Assembly: GCF_000719555.1 (NCBI RefSeq)
Contig: NZ_JOGX01000028.1
Coordinates: 1-64,000 of the forward strand
Length of the DNA: 64,000 nt
Direction: 5' to 3'
From: Streptomyces sp. NRRL F-5727
GTDB lineage: Bacteria > Actinomycetota > Actinomycetes > Streptomycetales > Streptomycetaceae
The notes under the pieces were generated by a model. It was not told the DNA's origin. It saw only the letters and a list, made by a program, of their open reading frames with translations, and did not search any database. Below are positions 59,330 to 64,000 of this stretch, piece after piece (the first letter of the stretch is position 1; each line of letters starts with the position of its first letter). The position numbers were made by a program, and so were the translations under genes.

Positions 59330-60994
59330 TCAGTCGGCGACCAGCTTGTGCACCTGGGTCCCGTCGGCGTCGACGGCGAGGTAGCCCGTCGCGGAGTGGT
59401 CGTTGGTGCGGTAGACGAGGAGGGTGGGGCGGTTCTCGTTGAAGGTCCAGCGCTCGGCGATCAGGTAGCGGGAGGTGGGCGACTCGACCTTGAGCTCGCG
59501 GTCGGCGCGCTTCGCCAGCTCCGGCAGGTCGTCCCAGGGCATCCGGGTCGGGTCGAACGGCTGCTGCTCGGGACGGGAGGAGCTGATGGTGCCGCCGACG
59601 CCCTGCCGGCTGACCTCGCCGTCCCGGTAGATGTACCGGTCGTAGGTCCTGGCGCCGGGCTTGGTGGGGATCTCGGCGACGACGTACTCCTCGTAGACGA
59701 CCAGCTGTTTGACGGTGGACACACCGGTGGCGTCCCGGAAGGCGGCGACGGCGGTGCGGACGCCCGCGGGGGTGAGGTGGGAGCCGGCGGCGGGGGTCGT
59801 CGGGGGCGTGGTCGCCGGGGTGTCGCCCGGCGAGGCGGTGGCGCCCGTGGAGCCGGTGGAGCCCGTCGAACCGGTGGAAGCGGTCTGCTTGCCGTCGCCG
59901 GTGCCGGAGCCGAGGCCGCCGGTGCCGCCGGTGCTGCCGGCGTCGCCGCCCTTCGGGAGGAACTGGGTGAGGGCCAGGGCGAACAGCGCCGCCGCGACCA
60001 CGAGGCCGCCCGCGAGCCGGGCGAGGCGCCTGCGCCGGTCGGGGGCGGGGGCGGGGACGTGTTGCGGGCGAGCGTACGGGTGGGGCGGCGGCGCCTGGTA
60101 CGCGAGCGGGGTCGGCGGACCGAAGCCCGGGGGCACGGCGTCGGCGGGGACGGCCGCCGCCTCGGCGAGGAGGCGGTCGAGCTCGGCGCCGTCCGGGCGC
60201 AGGGCGGGGTCGCGGACGAGGAGCCGGGTGAGGACGGGTCCGAGGGCGCCGGACCGGACCGGCGGCGGGATCGGGTCGTCGAGGACGGCGACGACGGTGG
60301 CGAGGCTGGTGGCACGGCGCAGCGGGTGGTGGCCCTCGGTCGCCACGTACAGGAGCATGCCGAGCGACCACAGGTCGGAGGCCGGGTTGCCCTCCTCGCC
60401 GCGGACCCGCTCGGGGGCGATGAAGTCGGCGGAGCCGATGAGGTCGCCGGAGGCGGTGAGCCGGGAGGTGGCCTCGTCGAAGGCGGCGATGCCGAAGTCG
60501 GTGAGGACGGCGCCGCCTTCGGCGCGCAGCAGGACGTTGGCGGGCTTGACGTCGCGGTGCTGGATGCCGGCGGCGTGGGCGGCGCGCAGCGCGGCGAGGA
60601 CCTGCCGGCCGAGGGCGACGGCCTCGGGGACGGGGAGCGGTCCTGCGGCGAGCCGGTCGGCGACGGAGCTGCCCTCGACGAGTTCCATGACGATCCACGG
60701 CGCGGAGCCGTCGGCGGGCTCGACGATGTGGTGCACCGTCACGACGTGCGGGTGGGAGAGCCGGGCGAGCGCGCGGGCCTCGCGGATCGCCCGGGCCCGC
60801 AGCTGGGCCGTCAGGCCGGGGTGGGCCTCCTCGGCGGCCGGGTCCGGCGGGCGGACCTCCTTGAGCGCGACGTCCCGGTCGAGGGCGATGTCGCGGGCCC
60901 GCCAGACGGTGCCCATGCCGCCGCTGCCCAGCCGGGAGATCAGCCGGAACCGTCCGTCGACGAGAGGTCTGCCGTCGTCGTCACTCGTGTTCAT
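59330..60994 (-). CDS. Membrane-anchored Ser/Thr protein kinase
   Basis: A 554-residue Hanks-type kinase. The cytosolic kinase domain (about 15-270) has the Gly loop LGSGGMGTVW, the Lys in DVALKEVRPP, catalytic IQHRDVKPANVLL, LTDFGIAAFD and FIAPERV. A Pro-rich linker leads to a single membrane span (LAGGLVVAAALFALALTQFL, about 325-345), a Gly/Ser/Thr-rich extracellular stalk with STG repeats, and a C-terminal extracellular domain of about 160 residues without PASTA repeats. Ligand unknown. ATG at 60994 has no ribosome site; a -10-like TACGAT lies 8 nt upstream. Confidence 0.92.
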   Translation of the reverse strand: MNTSDDDGRPLVDGRFRLISRLGSGGMGTVWRARDIALDRDVALKEVRPPDPAAEEAHPGLTAQLRARAIREARALARLSHPHVVTVHHIVEPADGSAPWIVMELVEGSSVADRLAAGPLPVPEAVALGRQVLAALRAAHAAGIQHRDVKPANVLLRAEGGAVLTDFGIAAFDEATSRLTASGDLIGSADFIAPERVRGEEGNPASDLWSLGMLLYVATEGHHPLRRATSLATVVAVLDDPIPPPVRSGALGPVLTRLLVRDPALRPDGAELDRLLAEAAAVPADAVPPGFGPPTPLAYQAPPPHPYARPQHVPAPAPDRRRRLARLAGGLVVAAALFALALTQFLPKGGDAGSTGGTGGLGSGTGDGKQTASTGSTGSTGSTGATASPGDTPATTPPTTPAAGSHLTPAGVRTAVAAFRDATGVSTVKQLVVYEEYVVAEIPTKPGARTYDRYIYRDGEVSRQGVGGTISSSRPEQQPFDPTRMPWDDLPELAKRADRELKVESPTSRYLIAERWTFNENRPTLLVYRTNDHSATGYLAVDADGTQVHKLVAD

Positions 60995-61002
60995 GAGCGA
61001 TC

Positions 61003-61008
61003 ATCGTA
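61003..61008 (-). promoter_or_regulatory. Candidate -10 box of a leaderless gene
   Basis: TACGAT on the minus strand stands 8 nt before the kinase ATG at 60994, with no ribosome-binding site between. Confidence 0.45.
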
Positions 61009-61062
61009 GGCGCCCCGGGTGACAGCCGGGGTCCGGGCGGCGTACCGCCCGGACCGGCGGGG

Positions 61063-62784
61063 TCAGGGCTTCATCTCGTAGGCGCCGGAGAGGGCTTCGA
61101 CGCGGGCCCAGACGCGGGCCGTGCGGGCCTCGTCGACGGCGGGGCGGCGGACCGCGCCGAGCGCCCAGGTCTGCTGCGCCTCGGTGGCGGAGTCCTTGCC
61201 GTGGAGTTCGACGGCGTGGGCGGAGAAGTCGCGGACGAGGACGGCGAACAGCTCGTCGAGGACGTCGTCGTCGAGGCCGGTGAGGGCGGCCTGCTCCAGG
61301 ACGAGCTGGGCGTGGACGACGAGCGCGAAGAGCTGGCCGACGGCGAGGAGCAGGTCGAGGTCGCGGCTCTGGGCCTCGTCGGGGGCGGCGGTGCGGACGA
61401 AGTCGCAGAGGGCGTCGGCCTGTTCGCGGAAGCGGGCGACGTTCGGGAGCCGGTCGTACGCGTCGAAGGCGGGCCGCCAGTCGTGGAAGCGGACGGAGCC
61501 GAGGCCGCGGGCGGGGCCCTGGCGGAAGAGGAAGTCGTCGTCGGCGGCGTCGAGGCGGGTGGGGACGGCCGGCTGGTCGACCGGGTCCAGGAGGTGGTTG
61601 CGGAGGAACTTGAGGATCAGGGCGAGGTTGACGTGGACCGTGCCCTCCAGCTTGGGCAGGCCGCGGATCTCGACGGCGGCCTGGGCGAAGTAGTTGTCCT
61701 TCTCGAAGCCCTTGGCGGCGATGACGTCCCACATGAGGTCGATGACCTTCTCGCCCTCGGTGGTCACCTTCATCTTCGTCATGGGGTTGAAGAGGAGGTA
61801 GCGGCGGTCGTCGGGACCGGCGGTGCGGAAGTAGTCGACGGCGCGGTCGCTGAAGAGCTTCATGCCGGCCAGCCGGACGTAGGCGTCGGTGAGTTCGCGG
61901 CGCACGTGCGGGAAGGCGGTGACGGGGCGGCCGTAGAGGACGCGGTTGTGGGCGTGGGTGACGGCCTCGTACATCGCGTGCTCGCAGATGCCGATGGAGG
62001 CGGTGCAGAGGTTGAACTTGCCGACGTTGACGGTGTTGAGGGCGGCGTCGAAGGCGGCGCGGCCGGTGTGCAGGACGTCCGCGGCGGCGACCGGGTACTC
62101 CTCCAGGCGGAACTCGCTGACGAACTTGGAGGAGTCGACGACGTTCTTGACCAGGTGGTAGGCCGGGTGGCGGCTGTCGGCGGCGAAGAAGACGTAGCCG
62201 TCGGGGCCCTCGACGTCGGTGCGGCGGCCGAAGACGGAGACGAGCCCCGCCTTGTTGCCGTTGCCGATGTAGTACTTGGAGCCGCTGGCCCGGAAGCCGC
62301 CCTCGCCGTCGGGGGTGAGCAGCATGTCGGTGGAGTAGATGTCGGCGCCGTGCGTCTTCTCGGAGAGGCCGAAGGCGAACACCTCGCCCTGGTCGAGGAG
62401 TTCGGCGGCGCGGGCACGGGCGGCGGCGTTGTCGCTCTGCCAGACCGGGCCGAGGCCGAGGATGGTGACCTGCCAGGCGTACCAGTAGTCGAGCCCGTAG
62501 AAGCCGAGGATCTCGTTGAGGGCGGCGATGCGGGCGGTGTCCCAGCGCTTGTCGGCGTGGCCGCCGGCCTCGCCGGCGGGGGTCAGGAAGGTGGCGAAGA
62601 GCCCTTCCTTCGCGGCGAAGGCGAGGAAGTCGCCGAGCCAGGCGCGGGTGCGGTAGTCCTCGATGATCCGGCGCTTGCCGCGCTCCTCGAACCAGTCGAC
62701 GGTGGCGCGCAGCAGCCGGCGGGTCTCGGGGTCGAAGTGCGCGGGGTCGTAGGTGCGCGGGTTGAACAGCAGGGCGTCGGCCAT
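61063..62784 (-). CDS. Acyl-CoA dehydrogenase family protein
   Basis: A 573-residue flavoprotein. FAFGLSEKTHGADIYSTDMLL (substrate and FAD region, near residue 150), GSKYYIGNGNKA, VYGRPVTAFPHVRRELTDAYVRLAGMKLF and a C-terminal helical extension fit the acyl-CoA dehydrogenase/oxidase superfamily; the length exceeds the 380-residue classical type and is nearer acyl-CoA-oxidase-like members. The substrate is not evident. ATG at 62784 with AAGG upstream. It follows the PadR gene by 63 bp on the same strand, so PadR very likely controls both. Electrons would pass to EtfBA. Confidence 0.88.
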   Translation of the reverse strand: MADALLFNPRTYDPAHFDPETRRLLRATVDWFEERGKRRIIEDYRTRAWLGDFLAFAAKEGLFATFLTPAGEAGGHADKRWDTARIAALNEILGFYGLDYWYAWQVTILGLGPVWQSDNAAARARAAELLDQGEVFAFGLSEKTHGADIYSTDMLLTPDGEGGFRASGSKYYIGNGNKAGLVSVFGRRTDVEGPDGYVFFAADSRHPAYHLVKNVVDSSKFVSEFRLEEYPVAAADVLHTGRAAFDAALNTVNVGKFNLCTASIGICEHAMYEAVTHAHNRVLYGRPVTAFPHVRRELTDAYVRLAGMKLFSDRAVDYFRTAGPDDRRYLLFNPMTKMKVTTEGEKVIDLMWDVIAAKGFEKDNYFAQAAVEIRGLPKLEGTVHVNLALILKFLRNHLLDPVDQPAVPTRLDAADDDFLFRQGPARGLGSVRFHDWRPAFDAYDRLPNVARFREQADALCDFVRTAAPDEAQSRDLDLLLAVGQLFALVVHAQLVLEQAALTGLDDDVLDELFAVLVRDFSAHAVELHGKDSATEAQQTWALGAVRRPAVDEARTARVWARVEALSGAYEMKP

Positions 62785-62847
62785 GGGGTACCGCCTTGGG
62801 TTCGAGGGGTGGATGAGGGTGGGTGCGGGTCCGGAGGGCGGTGCCGC

Positions 62848-63408
62848 TCAGAACCTGCGCAGGGTGGCGAGGACGTCGTCGAGCCAGCCGATCATCATGC
62901 GTTCGTACGCGATGCCGCCGCGCAGCACGGCGTGCTGGAGCTCGCGTTCGGCGTCGGGCGGGGTGGCGTCGTCCGTGGCGTCGTCCGGTCGCGGCGGGAA
63001 GTCCCGGGCCTCGCCCGCGAGGTAGTGGGCGAGGCGGTCGGTGTGGGCCTGCCGGTGCCGCTCGACCTCGCGGACGAGGCCGGCGGGGTCGTCGAAGGCG
63101 GCGCCGCGGATCTTCACGGCGAGGTCGTGCCGGACGCTCTCGGGTTCGATCGGCTCGCGCAGCCAGGAGCTGAGGGCCGCGTGCCCGAGGTCGGCGACGG
63201 AGTACTCCTTCTTGTCCGGCCGCCCGTGCTGGGGGACGTCGCGGGCGGCGACCCAGCCGTCGTTCTCCATCCGCTTGAGCACGCGGTAGATCTGCTGGTG
63301 GGTGGCGGTCCAGAAGTAGCCGATGGACCGCTCGAACCGGCGGGCCAGTTCGTATCCGGACCCCGGCTTCTCCAGCAGGGACACGAGGATCGCGTGTTCG
63401 AGCGCCAT
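62848..63408 (-). CDS. PadR family transcriptional regulator
   Basis: A 186-residue regulator. The winged helix is ALEHAILVSLLEKPGSGYELARRFERSIGYFWTATHQQIYRVLKRMENDGWV (HQQIYRVLKRMENDGW, near residue 40) followed by a C-terminal vinyl-reductase-like dimer domain with a long helix (LREVERHRQAHTDRLAHYLAG). PadR proteins repress stress and efflux genes on aromatic or other ligands. ATG at 63408 lies 11 bp from a perfect 11-bp-arm palindrome, a probable autorepression site. First gene of the PadR-acyl-CoA dehydrogenase unit. Confidence 0.92.
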   Translation of the reverse strand: MALEHAILVSLLEKPGSGYELARRFERSIGYFWTATHQQIYRVLKRMENDGWVAARDVPQHGRPDKKEYSVADLGHAALSSWLREPIEPESVRHDLAVKIRGAAFDDPAGLVREVERHRQAHTDRLAHYLAGEARDFPPRPDDATDDATPPDAERELQHAVLRGGIAYERMMIGWLDDVLATLRRF

Positions 63409-63419
63409 GCCCCCGATCC

Positions 63420-63443
63420 TGCTATGCAACTGGTTGCATAGCA
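63420..63443. promoter_or_regulatory. PadR operator palindrome
   Basis: Perfect 11-bp arms, TGCTATGCAAC (63420-63430) and GTTGCATAGCA (63433-63443), around TG. ATGCAAC/GTTGCAT arms are typical of PadR sites. Confidence 0.75.
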
Positions 63444-63565
63444 AGGCGGGCGCCCGCCGATGAGACGCGCCTCACCCCACGGGACCCCGCCCGTCACGCC
63501 GCCCGGAAGACCGAGGGGGGCGATCGGACGGCCGGACGGGCCCGTTCGCTGTCAGTGCCGCCGAC

Positions 63566-63571
63566 TAGGCT
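63566..63571 (+). promoter_or_regulatory. Candidate -10 box of a leaderless gene
   Basis: TAGGCT ends 7 nt before the ATG at 63579, without an intervening ribosome-binding site. Confidence 0.45.
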
Positions 63572-63578
63572 CCGCCGC

Positions 63579-64000
63579 ATGACTTCGCACCTGGTGGACG
63601 CCGCGTGGGACCGCATCGACCGCTGGCTCCTGGCGCACGCGCCCCGTACCTTCGCCACGCTCGCGCCGCCCGCGCGGGACGAGGACATCCGCGCGACGGA
63701 GCGGGAGTTGGGCGTCGTCTTCCCGCCGGACCTGCGGGCCTCGCTGCGCCGCCACGACGGCGCCCGTCCGGGGCCGGAGGCGTTCCGTTTCGACAACCAC
63801 GACCGGCCCCTCGGGCTCCGCGGCATCGTCGAGGCGACCGGCTTCCTGCGGTCGTGCGCGGCGGACCTGGACGAGGAGGACGCGGTGGGGTACTGGCTGC
63901 CCGGCTACGTGCAGTTCGGCGCGTACGAGGTCACCGCCGACGGGGTCGCCATGGACTGCGACCCGGGCCGGGACACGTACGGCGAGGTCGGCCGCTTCTT
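63579..64000 (+). CDS. SMI1/KNR4 family protein, 5' part
   Basis: The first 140 residues of a gene cut by the window edge. RATERELGVVFPPDLRASLRRHDGARPGPEAFRF is the SMI1/KNR4 (SUKH) signature, and the W/Y-rich segment DEEDAVGYWLPGYVQFGAYEV follows. SUKH proteins include immunity proteins of polymorphic toxins, but many streptomycete members are stand-alone and of unknown function. The ATG at 63579 lies 7 nt after a TAGGCT box and has no ribosome site. Divergent from the PadR gene. Confidence 0.82.
   Translation, partial: MTSHLVDAAWDRIDRWLLAHAPRTFATLAPPARDEDIRATERELGVVFPPDLRASLRRHDGARPGPEAFRFDNHDRPLGLRGIVEATGFLRSCAADLDEEDAVGYWLPGYVQFGAYEVTADGVAMDCDPGRDTYGEVGRF

Overview
The window looks like chromosomal DNA of a Streptomyces or close relative. 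It is very GC-rich with strong third-position GC bias. GTG and TTG starts are common, and several genes seem leaderless. Typical streptomycete families are present: DUF6421, DUF6986, DUF5134, an ALF-repeat giant, a subtilisin-inhibitor protein, LVIVD/DUF305, SpoIIE-type phosphatase, a membrane Ser/Thr kinase and an EtfBA pair. No rRNA, tRNA, CRISPR array, insertion sequence or phage gene was recognised. Most genes are single or in short operons, and many convergent pairs share a strong hairpin.

Layout. 1-12.5 kb: F420-type nitroreductase end, geranylgeranyl-reductase-like flavoprotein, M20 peptidase, MBL hydrolase, a TmrB-like kinase fused to Nudix, a ROK kinase divergent from a LacI regulator, DUF6986 aldolase-like protein, etfBA, flavin reductase and a thioredoxin. 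12.6-18.1 kb: PlsC-type acyltransferase and a probable four-gene operon (DUF6421, SDR, threonine aldolase, transglutaminase-like). 18.2-25.4 kb: DUF5134, M56 peptidase, PAP2, TetR, LVIVD protein divergent from DUF305, and an ArsR repressor divergent from an Old-Yellow-Enzyme reductase over two matching palindromes. 25.5-38.2 kb: Asp-box propeller, Ung, BadF-type kinase, CbiX-like protein, lactonase-like propeller, FUSC, ankyrin protein, HbpS-like protein, Lrp regulator, DinB, PAS/GAF/SpoIIE phosphatase and the protease inhibitor. 38.2-40.7 kb: a decayed flavin monooxygenase, an AhpD-like protein with a striking promoter/operator, a GNAT and an isochorismatase-type hydrolase.

40.8-49.5 kb is the accessory-looking part. 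A minus-strand group of secreted proteins holds a 1175-residue Tat-exported ALF-repeat protein, a lipoprotein overlapping its stop codon, a secreted small protein, and a trypsin fold whose catalytic His and Ser are replaced. Behind it sits a LuxR-type regulator, divergent from a small conserved protein and a 48-residue precursor of a possible secreted peptide.

49.5-64 kb: STAS protein, a rifampicin-monooxygenase-like gene with a near-perfect palindrome of the rifamycin-associated-element type upstream, GNAT, divergent cold-shock protein, glutaminase divergent from N-formylglutamate amidohydrolase, aminopeptidase P, a second LuxR regulator of the same type, prolyl oligopeptidase, Ser/Thr kinase, a PadR-acyl-CoA dehydrogenase operon with a perfect palindrome, and the start of a SMI1/KNR4 gene.

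Functions come from motif recognition by eye. Promoter and operator calls are pattern matches without experimental support.
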